A DNA stretch of 64,000 bases from Massilia sp. Se16.2.3 (GCF_014171595.1 NZ_CP050451.1:3720001-3784000), one strand, 5' to 3'; positions 17,024 to 26,137 are shown, counted from the first letter of the stretch. Numbers and translations: made by a program. The notes: generated from the sequence alone by a model not told the origin.

Positions 17024-18370
17024 ATGTCCCTCCAGATTTCCCGCATCCTGCACGCAGGCTACCTGTTCGCTTGCGAAGGTGGGCGAATCGCCTTCGACCC
17101 GATCTTCGAGAACCCGTTCAGCCGCAACTGCCACGCCTTCCCGCCGGTCGCTTTCGACCGCGAGCAGATCCGCGCGCTGCGCCTGGACGCCGTCTTCATT
17201 TCGCACTTCCACGACGACCACTGCTCGCTCGACAGCCTCGACCTGCTCGACCGCGCCACGCCGATCTACCTGTACTGCCTGTTCGACGAGCTGTTCGCGA
17301 TGCTGCGCGAGCTGGGTTTCATGAACGTGCAGGCCCTGCGGCTCGATACGCCGGTCCAGGTCGGCCCGTTCACCGTCACGCCGCGCATCGCCATGGACGA
17401 AGAGGTCGACTCGATGTTCCAGGTGCAGGCGGCGGGCCTGAACCTGCTCAATGTCGTCGATTCCTGGATCGACCCGGACACCCTGCCCGCCCTGCGCGCG
17501 CTCGGCCCCTGGGACATGGTGCTCTGGCCCTTCCAGACCATGCGCGAGATCGAGGTGCTGTCGCCTTCGCGCGCGTCGCCGGCCCCCGCCATCCTGCCGG
17601 CCGAGTGGATCGAACAATTGCACGTGCTGGCCCCGCGCTACGTTGTGCCCAGTTCCTGCCAGTTCCAGCAGGAGAGCTGGTCCTGGTACAACCGCGCCTT
17701 CTTCCCGATCAGCTATCGCCAGTTTGGCGCCGAAGTCGAGGCTGCGCTGCCGGGCACCCGCGTCGTGCGCATGAACCCGGGCATCTCGTTCCGGCTCGGT
17801 GCCGACGGCCTGCTGCCGGCGCCGCCGCTGGACTGGGTGCTGCCGCTCGGCGACCAGGACGTCGATTACGACTACGACCCGCAGGCGCAGCCACCCTCCA
17901 CCGCCGGGATCGCGCGCCAGTTCGCGTCGCTGGACCCTGGCCAGGCCACGCGCGTACGCGACTACTGCCAGGGCGGGCTGCTCGCACGCTACCGTTCGCT
18001 CGAGCTGCCCGAGGACAGCTATTTCGAACGGCCCCGCACCTGGCGCCTGTCGGTCTACGACCACGGGGGCGCGGGCACGCACTATCACTATCGCGTGCAG
18101 GGCGACGACATTGCGCTCCTCGCCGACGCGCCCGGATCGGTGTCCTGGGCTACCGAGATCCCGGCCGCGAAACTGCACGCGGCCTTGGTGCAGGGCGAAT
18201 CGCTCACCTCGATGTACATGCGCATCAACGACACCGTTTTTGACGCCGAGACCGAGCGCGAGCTCGCATCGAGCGAACTGGTCGACGACCCCTTGATCCG
18301 CTGCCTTTTCGACGACGCCTTCGGCGCTTACCAGGCCGCGCAGCTGCGCCGGCTGAAAGAAACCCCATGA
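17024..18370 (+). CDS. MBL-fold metallo-hydrolase
   Basis: A 448-residue protein with a metallo-beta-lactamase fold in the first half: ISRILHAGYLFACEGGRIAFDPIF, then the metal motif SHFHDDHCSLDSL (HxHxDH, with two His, Asp and His ligands). Later histidines are fewer than usual, so metal occupancy is uncertain. The C-terminal third (after about residue 270) has no family I can name. An ATG at 17024 after a short leader was chosen as the homology begins there. It overlaps the next gene by 4 bases (ATGA), so the two work or are made together. Substrate unknown. Confidence 0.75.
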   Translation: MSLQISRILHAGYLFACEGGRIAFDPIFENPFSRNCHAFPPVAFDREQIRALRLDAVFISHFHDDHCSLDSLDLLDRATPIYLYCLFDELFAMLRELGFMNVQALRLDTPVQVGPFTVTPRIAMDEEVDSMFQVQAAGLNLLNVVDSWIDPDTLPALRALGPWDMVLWPFQTMREIEVLSPSRASPAPAILPAEWIEQLHVLAPRYVVPSSCQFQQESWSWYNRAFFPISYRQFGAEVEAALPGTRVVRMNPGISFRLGADGLLPAPPLDWVLPLGDQDVDYDYDPQAQPPSTAGIARQFASLDPGQATRVRDYCQGGLLARYRSLELPEDSYFERPRTWRLSVYDHGGAGTHYHYRVQGDDIALLADAPGSVSWATEIPAAKLHAALVQGESLTSMYMRINDTVFDAETERELASSELVDDPLIRCLFDDAFGAYQAAQLRRLKETP

Positions 18371-19074
18371 CCATTACCATCCTGCCCTACCGTGCCACGC
18401 TGGATCAAGCCTGCGACTGGCTGGCGCTGCAGACGGACTCGCCCTGGACCCTGGCGCGCCTGCTCGAGCATGGCGTCACGCCTTATGTCTGGCTCGACTA
18501 CGACCCGGCCCATCCGGACCTGTTCGGCGAGGCCAACGGCGGCTATGCCGCGCCCATTTTCTTTGAAGGCGATACCGCACGCCTGGCGGCCGGCAGCGAG
18601 GACGTCCTGATCACGATGACGAAAGATGCCTACAACATCGTCGCGCGCCTGCCCGAACCGGGCTTCCGGCGCCAGTTGCACGAGCTGCGCTTCCTGAAGA
18701 AGGACCTGGAAAAGCTGGTCAAGGCGGTCAAGCGCGCCGCGCAGCCGGCGCCTCCTCTGCCCGTGGCTGCCGAGTCCACCGCGGGCATCTACAAGGAGCA
18801 GGCCGTGGCCGCCTTCGGCGCGCTGGTAAAACTCGACCTGGCCGCCCAGCTGGCAAGCGGCGGCGGCATTTTTGGCGACGAAGGGGCGCGCATCAAGGCA
18901 AGCACGAAGAAGGCGAAGTCGAAGATCGTGTGGAATCCGGTGGTGCTGGCGCTCGGCCTGCACGACGTCTACCGCGTGCCGCTACGCGGTTTGCATCGCG
19001 CCTTTGCCGCCCACGACTTCCTGCAACCCTGGCGCGCGGAGTGGGAACGCAGCCTGGCCCTGCTGGGGCATTGA
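18367..19074 (+). CDS. Hypothetical protein coupled to the MBL hydrolase
   Basis: A 235-residue soluble protein I do not recognise. It has no signal peptide or membrane segment. A Lys-rich helix at residues 115-135 (LRFLKKDLEKLVKAVKRAA) and a C-terminal region rich in aromatic residues (LHRAFAAHDFLQPWRAEWERS) are the main features. It is translationally coupled to the MBL-fold gene through an ATGA overlap. That suggests a shared pathway or a physical partner, but no function is offered. Codon use matches its neighbours. Confidence 0.6.
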   Translation: MTITILPYRATLDQACDWLALQTDSPWTLARLLEHGVTPYVWLDYDPAHPDLFGEANGGYAAPIFFEGDTARLAAGSEDVLITMTKDAYNIVARLPEPGFRRQLHELRFLKKDLEKLVKAVKRAAQPAPPLPVAAESTAGIYKEQAVAAFGALVKLDLAAQLASGGGIFGDEGARIKASTKKAKSKIVWNPVVLALGLHDVYRVPLRGLHRAFAAHDFLQPWRAEWERSLALLGH

Positions 19075-19086
19075 TCCCGGGCCAGG

Positions 19087-19500
19087 CTAGGCGCCCCAGG
19101 TAAAGCTGGCGCTGGTGGCGGCAACGATGATGAAGCTGTTCGTGTTACTCGCATACAGGTAGTAAGCAAGCGCCCCGGCCGGCAAATTCGGGGGCAGGTA
19201 GGCGCTGATCGCCACCTGCGGGTCGGGCAGCGAGCCCTCGGCCGTGATCCAGAGCGATCCCCGCGCCCTGGCCGCGGCATCGAGCAATGCGGGTTCGACC
19301 AGGTAGAAACACAGGCCCGCGAATGTCAGCGTCCCGCGCTGGTAGTTGGACTGGCCGCTGCTTTCAGCCGAACCATACGGAATGTCGAAGGCGAACGATG
19401 CCGTTCCGCTTTCCCAGTCGATGGTCGAGGACAGCAGTTCCGCGTCGTGGAAGCTTGCATCCTCGTAGCGCGTGCCGAGCAGGCTGTTGAGCGACGTCAT
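19087..19500 (-). CDS. Hypothetical protein
   Basis: A 137-residue protein of unknown family. It starts MTSLNSLLGTRYEDASFHDAELLSSTIDWESG; the FHDAEL-IDW pattern is seen in small immunity-like or DUF proteins, but this is too weak to name one. It has no signal peptide, and the sequence is rich in Ser, Ala and Tyr with predicted beta strands. ATG 19500 is preferred over an ATG 27 bases upstream because GGAG stands before it at a proper distance. It is convergent with 18367-19074. Confidence 0.55.
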   Translation of the reverse strand: MTSLNSLLGTRYEDASFHDAELLSSTIDWESGTASFAFDIPYGSAESSGQSNYQRGTLTFAGLCFYLVEPALLDAAARARGSLWITAEGSLPDPQVAISAYLPPNLPAGALAYYLYASNTNSFIIVAATSASFTWGA

Positions 19501-19540
19501 CGCAACGCTCCACTGCGACGCGCGCATGCGGGACGGAAGT

Positions 19541-20143
19541 TCATCGGATTGCGCTCCCGGCCTCGTAGTCGGCCTTTGCCGCCAGGTAGCGCCGCAATGC
19601 CGTTTCCGGGTCGAGCCCGGCCATCAGCAGGTTGACGATTTCGCGCTTGTCGGCCGAGCCGATCTCCCTGCAGGCGTCGCGGTGGGCACTGAAGTAGGCA
19701 TACCACGACACCTCGGCCGGACGCTCCTTGCGCGGCTTGAAGCGCGCCGGCACCTGGCGCTGGCCGCACGGGCGAACTCCGCCAGCTGCGCCGGCGCGCC
19801 CGACCAGTCGGCGCGTGCCAGTTCGCCCCGCAGCGCCTGCGCCTCGGGCCCGGTTGCCGCATCGGGGCATGCCGGGTGCACCGCCAGGGCGGCCAGGTCG
19901 GGCAAGCCCGGGCGCGGCAAAATCGCTGACAAAACGCAGCTTGGCCGCGATGCCGAGCGGCTCGGCGCGGTCCATCGCCGCGTCTTTCGGGTCGAGGAAG
20001 CGCCCCAGTTCCAGCAGCGCCGGATAGCTGATCGGCTCCGCGCCGCGGGTGCGCAGGTGGTGCAGCAATGCGCCGACGAGGCGCGCGCCGATCTCGATGT
20101 CGTTGAGCGTAAGGGCAAACGCCGGGATGGGGGTGTCGGTCAT
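19541..20143 (-). CDS. Hypothetical protein (two compensating frameshifts)
   Basis: About 200 residues of unknown family. The start (MTDTPIPAFALTLNDIEIGARLVGALLHHL) and end (EIVNLLMAGLDPETALRRYLAAKADYEAGSAIR) share one frame. The middle in that frame is Gly/Arg-rich nonsense, while a neighbouring frame reads LPDLAALAVHPACPDAATGP and continues sensibly. So two single-base errors near 19915 and 19765 probably restore each other. The C-terminal AGLDPETALRRYL looks helical. It ends 40 bases before the next gene, in the same direction as the 613-residue dehydrogenase, which ends 18 bases upstream, and may be its operon partner. Confidence 0.5.
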   Translation of the reverse strand: MTDTPIPAFALTLNDIEIGARLVGALLHHLRTRGAEPISYPALLELGRFLDPKDAAMDRAEPLGIAAKLRFVSDFAAPGLARPGRPGGAPGMPRCGNRARGAGAAGRTGTRRLVGRAGAAGGVRPCGQRQVPARFKPRKERPAEVSWYAYFSAHRDACREIGSADKREIVNLLMAGLDPETALRRYLAAKADYEAGSAIR

Positions 20144-20161
20144 GGATGTCGTCAAGTCAGT

Positions 20162-22003
20162 TCAGAACCAGGCATCGCGCATGTCGAGCGTGGTGGTGTC
20201 GAGGCTGGCCAGCAAGTCGAGTTGCTGCGCCACCTTCGGCAGCTCCCAGCGGAAGAAGTAACGGCAGGCCTGCAGTTTGCCATGGTAGAAGTCCTCCTCA
20301 CGCCCGGCCAGGCGACGCGCCGCCACCAGGGCCTGCTCCAGCCACATCCAGGCGACGACCGTGTGGCCCACCGCTTCCAGGTACAGGCTGGCGTTGGCAA
20401 GCGTCTTGTTAAGGTCCCTGGTGCCGTAGAGCGCCGCCGTGACCTCCCTGACGCGGCGCCAGGTTTCATCCAGCTGCTGCGCCCAGTCCTGCAGTTCGGG
20501 CACCTGCGCCGCGCGCACGCGCGCGATGCAGGCCGCCACCTCGGCGCCGACGGCCTCGAACAGCGCGCCTTCCCCGATCACCACCTTGCGGCCCAGCAGG
20601 TCGAGCCCGTGGATGCCGTGGGTGCCTTCGTGGATGGGATTGAGGCGGTTGTCGCGGTAGAACTGCTCGACATTGTATTCGCGCGTATAGCCGTAGCCGC
20701 CGTGCACCTGGATCGCCAGGCTGTTCGCCTCGACGCACCATTGCGAGGGCCAGGACTTGGCGATCGGGGTGAGAAAGTCGAGCAGCATGCCGGCGTGCTG
20801 GCGGGCGTCAGGCGTGTCGCCGGTGCGCTGCTCGTCGACCAGGCGCGCACAGTACAGGATCAGTGCCAGCGCACCTTCGGTATAGGCCTTCTGCGCCAGC
20901 AGCATGCGTCGTACGTCGGTGTGCTCGATGATCGCCACCTGCGGCCTGGCCGGGTCCTTCTCGGCCGGATGGCGGCCCTGAGGGCGGCTGCGCGCATAGT
21001 CGAGCGCGTGGAGGTAGCCGGTGACGCCCAGCACGGTCGCGCCCAGGCCGACGCCGATGCGCGCCTCGTTCATCATGTGGAACATGTTGGCGAGACCCTT
21101 GTGTGGCTCGCCCACCAGGTAGCCGACCGCACCGGCGCGCCCGCCCGGCTTGAACCTGCCTTCGCCGAAGTTGAGCAGGCAGTTGGTGGTGCCGCGGTTG
21201 CCCATCTTGTGGTTCAGGCCAGCGAGCGCGATGTCGTTGCGCTCGCCGAGGCTGCCGTCCTCGTTCACCAGGTATTTCGGCACGATGAAGAGCGAAATGC
21301 CCTTCACGCCGGGAATGAGCTTGCCGTCCGGGCCGGGAATCTTCGCCAGCACCAGGTGCACGATGTTTTCCGCCAACTCGTGTTCGCCCGCGGAGATCCA
21401 CATCTTGTTGCCGCGTAGCCGGTACTGGCGCTCGCCCTCGGGGCCATCAAGCGGATCCGGCTCGGCGCGCGTCGTGATGTCCGACAGGCTGGAGCCGGCC
21501 TGGGGCTCGGACAGGCACATGGTACCGAAGAAGCGTCCGCTCAATTGCGGGCGCACGAAGCGCTCCACCTGGCGCGGGGTCGCCGTTTTCAACAGCGTAT
21601 TCGCATTGCCCATCGTGAGGAAGGTATAGGCCGAGGTCGCCACGTTGGCCGCCGTGAACCAGGCGGCGATCGCCCGGTCCACCACATAGGGCAGCTGCAT
21701 GCCATCGAATTCGTAGTCCTGGCCCGCCGCCATGAAGCCGGCCGCGCAGAAGGCATCGAGCGCGGTTTTTACTTCCGGGATGATGGTGACCTTCTCGCCG
21801 TCGAAGTGCGGCTCCTGGCTGTCGCTCTTCTTGTTGTGGGTGGCGAACAGGTCGACCGCGATCTGCTCCGCGGTGTCCAGGGCCGCCGTGAAAGTCTCAC
21901 GGCTGTGGTCGCGGTAGCGCTCGCGCGCGCACAGCGCGTCCACGGCCAGCCATTCGTAGAGCAGGAAGTCGATGTCGCGGCGGTTCAGGATGGTCGATTG
22001 CAT
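20162..22003 (-). CDS. Long acyl-CoA dehydrogenase (DmdC-like, with C-terminal extension)
   Basis: A 613-residue acyl-CoA dehydrogenase of the long class that includes 3-methylmercaptopropionyl-CoA dehydrogenase DmdC. It contains TMCLSEPQAGSSLSDITTRAEPDP (active-site loop), MWISAGEHELAENIVHLVLA (family-typical with the His), GNRGTTNCLLNFGE, and IQVHGGYGYTREYNVEQFYRDNRLNPIHEGTHGIHGLDLLGRK, the flavin-binding and conserved EGT segment. Residues 470-613 form the extra C-terminal helical domain. ATG 22003 follows AAGGGAC and was chosen over a longer start. The enzyme oxidises an acyl-CoA of unknown chain type. Confidence 0.88.
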   Translation of the reverse strand: MQSTILNRRDIDFLLYEWLAVDALCARERYRDHSRETFTAALDTAEQIAVDLFATHNKKSDSQEPHFDGEKVTIIPEVKTALDAFCAAGFMAAGQDYEFDGMQLPYVVDRAIAAWFTAANVATSAYTFLTMGNANTLLKTATPRQVERFVRPQLSGRFFGTMCLSEPQAGSSLSDITTRAEPDPLDGPEGERQYRLRGNKMWISAGEHELAENIVHLVLAKIPGPDGKLIPGVKGISLFIVPKYLVNEDGSLGERNDIALAGLNHKMGNRGTTNCLLNFGEGRFKPGGRAGAVGYLVGEPHKGLANMFHMMNEARIGVGLGATVLGVTGYLHALDYARSRPQGRHPAEKDPARPQVAIIEHTDVRRMLLAQKAYTEGALALILYCARLVDEQRTGDTPDARQHAGMLLDFLTPIAKSWPSQWCVEANSLAIQVHGGYGYTREYNVEQFYRDNRLNPIHEGTHGIHGLDLLGRKVVIGEGALFEAVGAEVAACIARVRAAQVPELQDWAQQLDETWRRVREVTAALYGTRDLNKTLANASLYLEAVGHTVVAWMWLEQALVAARRLAGREEDFYHGKLQACRYFFRWELPKVAQQLDLLASLDTTTLDMRDAWF

Positions 22004-22088
22004 GGTGTCCCTTGGCTGTGATGCGGTCTGGCGCAAAGGATAACCGATTGCCGGCCGTGTGGCAGCCGGGGGCAGCGGCGCGTCCGGC

Positions 22089-22478
22089 TCAGGGTGTCAT
22101 CACCGTCCCTTGGCCGGGAGCCAGCACCCCGATCACGCCGCCCCACGCGCACATCAGCTTGGAATCGCTGTTCAGGGCCGGCATCGGCCCGACCATCACC
22201 GTCGGCGCGCCCACCATCCACATCCCCGCTGGCACGGGCATGCAGGGCATGGGCGTCAGTACGCCGAGGGCCGCCGCCGTGGCCGCCGCCACGGCAGGGT
22301 TGGCCATGCTGGTGCACACACCGAAGGGCGGCACGTTGACGATGGGCGCGCAGTCGGCAATGTTCGCGGCCGGCACCCCGCCGACCAGCACCCGGTTGGC
22401 AGGCAGCACCACCAGCGTGCTGGGCGCGGCCCCGAAGCTGCACTGCAGGCTGGCACCCATGCAGACCGCAAGCCCCAT
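22089..22478 (-). CDS. PAAR-like protein (DUF4280/DUF4150 type), T6SS spike tip
   Basis: A 129-residue Gly/Pro/Ala-rich, cysteine-containing protein beginning MGLAVCMGASLQCSFGAAPSTLVVLP. It continues with IADCAPIVNVPPFGVCTSMANP and ends GGVIGVLAPGQGTVMTP. This spacing matches PAAR-like DUF4280/DUF4150 domains, which cap the VgrG trimer in T6SS and may bring effectors. It has no extra C-terminal toxin domain. It lies immediately downstream of the MORN-repeat gene and VgrG on the same strand, which strongly supports a T6SS role. Confidence 0.75.
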   Translation of the reverse strand: MGLAVCMGASLQCSFGAAPSTLVVLPANRVLVGGVPAANIADCAPIVNVPPFGVCTSMANPAVAAATAAALGVLTPMPCMPVPAGMWMVGAPTVMVGPMPALNSDSKLMCAWGGVIGVLAPGQGTVMTP

Positions 22479-22479
22479 G

Positions 22480-22966
22480 CTAGGCCGCCTGCGGGAGGCC
22501 GCGCGCGTCGAAACGCTCGAGCACCGTCAATGGCACACCTGCGCCAAACTGGCGCCGCTCCGACATCGCACCGTTCGGATGGAAACGGCGCCACAAGCCG
22601 TCCGGCAAACCGCGTACATAGGTCGTTTCCTCGAACAGCAGCCCGTTCGGGTAGAAATCCTGCTGCAGGCCGTGCAGCTGGCCCTGGCGGTAGTGGGTGC
22701 GGCGCACCAGCACGCCCTCGATCGAGTAGAACTCGGCCGGGCCGTCGAGGCGGCCGTCGAGGAAGTGCAAACGCGCCGAGGGCCGGTGCGGCGCGTACAG
22801 GATGATGCACTCGCCCTGCTGCACGCCACCCACGAACGACAGTGCGGCCCCTGGGCGCCCCGTGCGCGTGCACCTGCAGCACGCCGTCGAGCTTTCCGTC
22901 GGCCAGCGCGCCCTGCATCTGCAGGGCGCCGTCCGCTTCGAGTAGTTGGAATGGCTGCCTGTCCAT
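22480..22966 (-). CDS. MORN-repeat (YwqK-like) protein next to VgrG (one frameshift)
   Basis: About 162 residues. It starts MDRQPFQLLEADGALQMQGALADGKLDGVLQVH and, after a break near 22848, continues as VGGVQQGECIILY, FLDGRLDGPAEFYSIEG, GQLHGLQQDFYPNGLLFEETTYVRG, LPDGLWRRFHPNG. Each block follows the MORN_2 pattern (DGxxxGxxxxYxxNG). Removing one G from AGGGGCC restores the frame; total length is 3n+1. Similar YwqK-like genes are often found beside T6SS spikes, where they are thought to be adaptors, chaperones or immunity partners; the role here is inferred. An AAGGA site precedes the ATG, 12 bases after the VgrG stop. Confidence 0.68.
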
Positions 22967-22978
22967 GCGGTTTCCTTC

Positions 22979-24972
22979 TCAGTTGACTTTCACCAGTCCG
23001 CCCTTGAGCGTCAGCATGCCGCCGCCGTCGACGGTCTGGCTGGCGCCGGCCTTGCTGGTCAGCGACAGCCCCGCCTCGTTCGTCAGCGAGGTGCCGGCCT
23101 TGTTCAGCAGGCTGGTGCCCGCCTCGGCACTCAGGTCGGTGCCGGCCTTGCTGCCGAGCGACGTGCCGGCCTCGATCGCGATGCTGGTGCCAGCCTTCAG
23201 GACGATCTTCCCGCTGACGTCGATGGTGAGGTCGCCCTTGATGGTGAGGGTGTACTTGCCGCCCACCTCGTGGGTGAAATCGGCGCGGCTGTCGTGGGTC
23301 TCCGCGCCCTCGACCGTGACGCTGCGGGTGCCCTTCACGGTCGCCGTCTCGTTGCCGGCAGCGACGCTGGTCGTCAGGTTGCCCCTGGTGACGGTGACGC
23401 TGCGGTTGCCTTCCTGGACTTCCAGGGTCTGGTCGTTCCTGACCGTGCGCTTGTCGTCGTGGCCCACCTCGCGCACCGCGTCGTTCAGGACGGCGGTCTT
23501 CATGTCCTTCTGCGCGTGCAGGTAGAGTTCTTCGGCATCCTTCCTGTCGTTCAGGCGGATCTCGTTGAACCCTTCGCCGCCCTTCGTCGACTGGCTTTTC
23601 AGGCTGCTGGTGGCCGCCTCCGCCGGCAAGGCGTAGGGCAGCGGATTGGCGCCGTTGTAGACGCAGCCGGTGACGAGCGGCCGGTCCGGGTCGCCGTCGA
23701 GGAAGCTCACCACCACTTCCTGCCCGACGCGCGGGATGAACTGCGCCCCCAACCCTTGCCGGCCCAGGCCTGGGCCACGCGGACCCAGCACGAGCTGTTC
23801 TCGTCGTTCTTGCCGGCGCGGTCCCAATGGAACTGCACCTTGATGCGCCCGTGCTCGTCGGTCCAGATCTCTTCGCCGCTCTTGCCCACCACGACCGCGG
23901 TCTGGCTGCCGTGGATGCGCGGGCGCGGTGTCGCGCGCTGCGGGCGGTAAGCCACGTCGCGCGGCAGCGCCGAAAAGCTGTTTTCGTAGGCCAGGTGCGA
24001 GAACGCATGGCCTACCCGTTCGACCACCCACTCGACATTGGCGTCGGGACGCTCGTGCCCAGCCAGGAGAAACGTATGGCCGGGCACCAGCGCCCGGCTG
24101 TCGCTGGTGCCGGACAGGCAGCGGCCGCGTGAATTCAGCTCCTCCATGCGCTGCTTCGCCCGGGCTTCGCCGGCCGCCTTGGTGGCGTAGCCGCCCGGGT
24201 ATTCCGCCACCACCCGCGCCGGCTGGCCGCCTTCCGCCAGCGCCGCCAGCGAGGTGGCCGGGGTGACGAAGGCATAGTCGCCGGTGCGAAAGGCGGTACT
24301 GCCGGCCTGCAGTCCCAGTTCTCCCGCGCGGATGGCCTGCAATTCGCGCGCGCCGATTGCGGGCGGCATGAAGTCGATGGTGGCGCCGCCCGGGCAGACC
24401 GGCCAGGCGTCAGTACTGTCGGCCAGCACCAGCGTGTGCACACCGGTCGCATGGATGAAGAAGTAGTGGATGCCCTCTTCTTCCAGCAGGCGCGCGACGA
24501 AAGCAAAATCGGTCTCGCCGTACTGCACGCAATACTCGCGCGGCTCGTAGCTGCCGGACAGCCGCAGCTCGTAGTCGGTGTAAGCGGCCGCGGCAAACAC
24601 CGCCTCGACGATGTCGGGCACGCTTTTCGCCTGGAAGATGCGGTAGTCGGACGACAAGCTCAGCCACCACAGCCAGGGCCGCAGTTCCAGCACATACACG
24701 GCGAAGCCTTCCTCGGCCGGGCGCTGGCGGATCGATGCGCACATGCCGTCGAAGGGCCGCTCGACGGTCCCGGCGCGCAGGGTCAGGCTGACATGCTTGC
24801 CCAGCGCGTCGGCCAGCACGATGGCGGCGTCGGTGCCGCGGCATTCCAGCGCCAGCCGGAACAGGCCACCGAGCAGCTCCTCGCCCTCGAGCCGCTGCGG
24901 GAACAGGGTGTCGAGCGGGGCGGCTGCCGACAAGGCCAGACCGGTTGCGCTGCTGTCGGCATGGCCGGGCAT
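22979..24972 (-). CDS. vgrG: Type VI secretion spike protein VgrG/TssI (one frameshift)
   Basis: About 664 residues. The N-terminal gp27-like part includes LEGEELLGGLFRLALEC, then YCVQYGETDFAFVARLLEEEGIHYFF, a VgrG hallmark. The gp5 OB-fold reads IHGSQTAVVVGKSGEEIWTDEHGRIKVQFHWDR. After a break near 23750 (one G missing from GGGGG), AQFIPRVGQEVVVSFLDGDPDRPLVTGCVYN follows. The tail ends in octapeptide beta-helix repeats (AGTSLxxK/E) and GGLVKVN, with no evolved effector domain. It is the trimeric needle tip of the T6SS tube. Neighbours are a small unknown gene upstream (overlapping by one base) and the MORN and PAAR-like genes downstream. Confidence 0.85.
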
Positions 24973-25478
24973 CAGATATGGTCCATCGTGCGCGCCGGCT
25001 GGCCGTTGAAGGTAACCAGCTGGTAGCTGGCGTAATGGTTGGCCGTGTAGAACACCAGGTCGCGCGCGTAGTCGATCAGGATGCGGCTTTGCGCATTGTT
25101 GCCGTTGAATTCGACCAGGGTGGGGATGCGCCCGGCCACGTGGGCCGGCGCGTATTCCTGCGCATAGCTCAGCCAGCACAGCTTGACCTTCTTCTTGTCG
25201 CTGCCGGCGTGCACGTACAGGTTGCCGATCTCGCCGCGGGTCGAGAACAGGGTGCGCATGCGCGCCGGCGCCACGGCGGGGATGCGCATCGTCGCCAGGC
25301 CATGGGCGCTGCGGATGTCGGCAAAGCCCAGGGAAGCGCTACGGTAAGGGGCGGCAAGGTCGAAGGCCACCGTGCCGGACTTGATGTCGGCGTTGCGCTG
25401 GCGGATGTCCCCGATCACTCCCTGCTCGCGCGCCGGCAAGGCGCCCCTGTCGATGCTCAGCAACACGTCGGCATGCAT
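24972..25478 (-). CDS. Unknown T6SS-cluster protein, upstream of vgrG
   Basis: A 168-residue soluble protein of no family known to me, starting MHADVLLSIDRGALPAREQGVIGDIRQRNADIKSGTV. Predicted mixed alpha/beta; it ends DLVFYTANHYASYQLVTFNGQPARTMDHI. No signal peptide, no membrane helix, no obvious catalytic motif. A GGGAGAG ribosome-binding site precedes the ATG, and its stop overlaps the vgrG start by one base (TGATG-type coupling). Position between clpV and vgrG suggests a spike accessory, adaptor, or cargo/immunity component. Pairing with the next gene makes a two-gene module. Confidence 0.6.
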   Translation of the reverse strand: MHADVLLSIDRGALPAREQGVIGDIRQRNADIKSGTVAFDLAAPYRSASLGFADIRSAHGLATMRIPAVAPARMRTLFSTRGEIGNLYVHAGSDKKKVKLCWLSYAQEYAPAHVAGRIPTLVEFNGNNAQSRILIDYARDLVFYTANHYASYQLVTFNGQPARTMDHI

Positions 25479-25497
25479 GTCGGTCTCTCCCGGATGA

Positions 25498-26100
25498 TCA
25501 GCGGTACCAGCTGCCGCGGTGGAATTCGAAAACCCCGGGCAGCGCCACATGCAGCTCCTTGCCGTCGCGGTCGTACTCGAGGGTGATGGCATTGGACACG
25601 GAGTTGTGGATGATCCCGACCAGGCCCTGGCGCGTCCCCGGCGTCACATAGGACAGGTCGAACAGGCAGGCGTTGCCCTGGCGGTTTTCCTTGGCCACGG
25701 CCTTGTCGATCTGCCCCAGGATATGGTCCTGCTCGGTGCCGATCACGCCGGCGCCGACGCCGCTCGCCGACTGGCTGCGGAAATCGTGGCTCGGATACAG
25801 GGTCTTGATATCGGCGCGTATGCTGGCCGCGGTCTTGCGCAGGTGGGTGCCGCCGCGTACGGTACGGATGTTGTCGCCGATGTCGCCGTTCACGCCCACC
25901 TGCACGTCGTAGCTCTCGTCGCTCGCCACCGTACATGCCAGGCCCGCCTCGAGCAGCTTGGCCACGGCGATGCGCTCGCGGTTCTTCGACTCCGTGTTGC
26001 GCGGATCGACAATCACCAGCAGGGCTTTCGCCCAGGCGGTATCGTCGACCAGCACATTGCCGATATTGCTGCCGTCAAAGGCCACTACCTGTCTTCCCAT
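25498..26100 (-). CDS. Unknown T6SS-cluster protein, downstream of clpV
   Basis: A 200-residue protein, MGRQVVAFDGSNIGNVLVDDTAWAKALLVIVDPRNTESKNRERIAV onward, with no family I recognise. Possible nucleotide or metal sites are not evident: there is no HExxH, no Walker motif and no cysteine pair. The middle has VQVGVNGDIGDNIRTVRGGTH and the end GIIHNSVSNAITLEYDRDGKELHVALPGVFEFHRG, which looks beta-rich. AGGAGGAGGGGG gives a very strong ribosome-binding site, unlike most genes here, so expression may be high. It lies 36 bases past the clpV stop and 19 bases before the second unknown gene. Confidence 0.6.
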   Translation of the reverse strand: MGRQVVAFDGSNIGNVLVDDTAWAKALLVIVDPRNTESKNRERIAVAKLLEAGLACTVASDESYDVQVGVNGDIGDNIRTVRGGTHLRKTAASIRADIKTLYPSHDFRSQSASGVGAGVIGTEQDHILGQIDKAVAKENRQGNACLFDLSYVTPGTRQGLVGIIHNSVSNAITLEYDRDGKELHVALPGVFEFHRGSWYR

Positions 26101-26118
26101 GTCCCCCTCCTCCTGTAG

Positions 26119-26137
26119 GGGCGCGTGTCCCGCGCCC
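26119..26137 (-). other. Hairpin between clpV and the next T6SS gene
   Basis: GGGCGCG (26119-26125) and CGCGCCC (26131-26137) pair around a 5-base loop, touching the clpV stop codon. There is no T run, so it is more likely an mRNA-stabilising or attenuating hairpin than a terminator. Confidence 0.4.
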
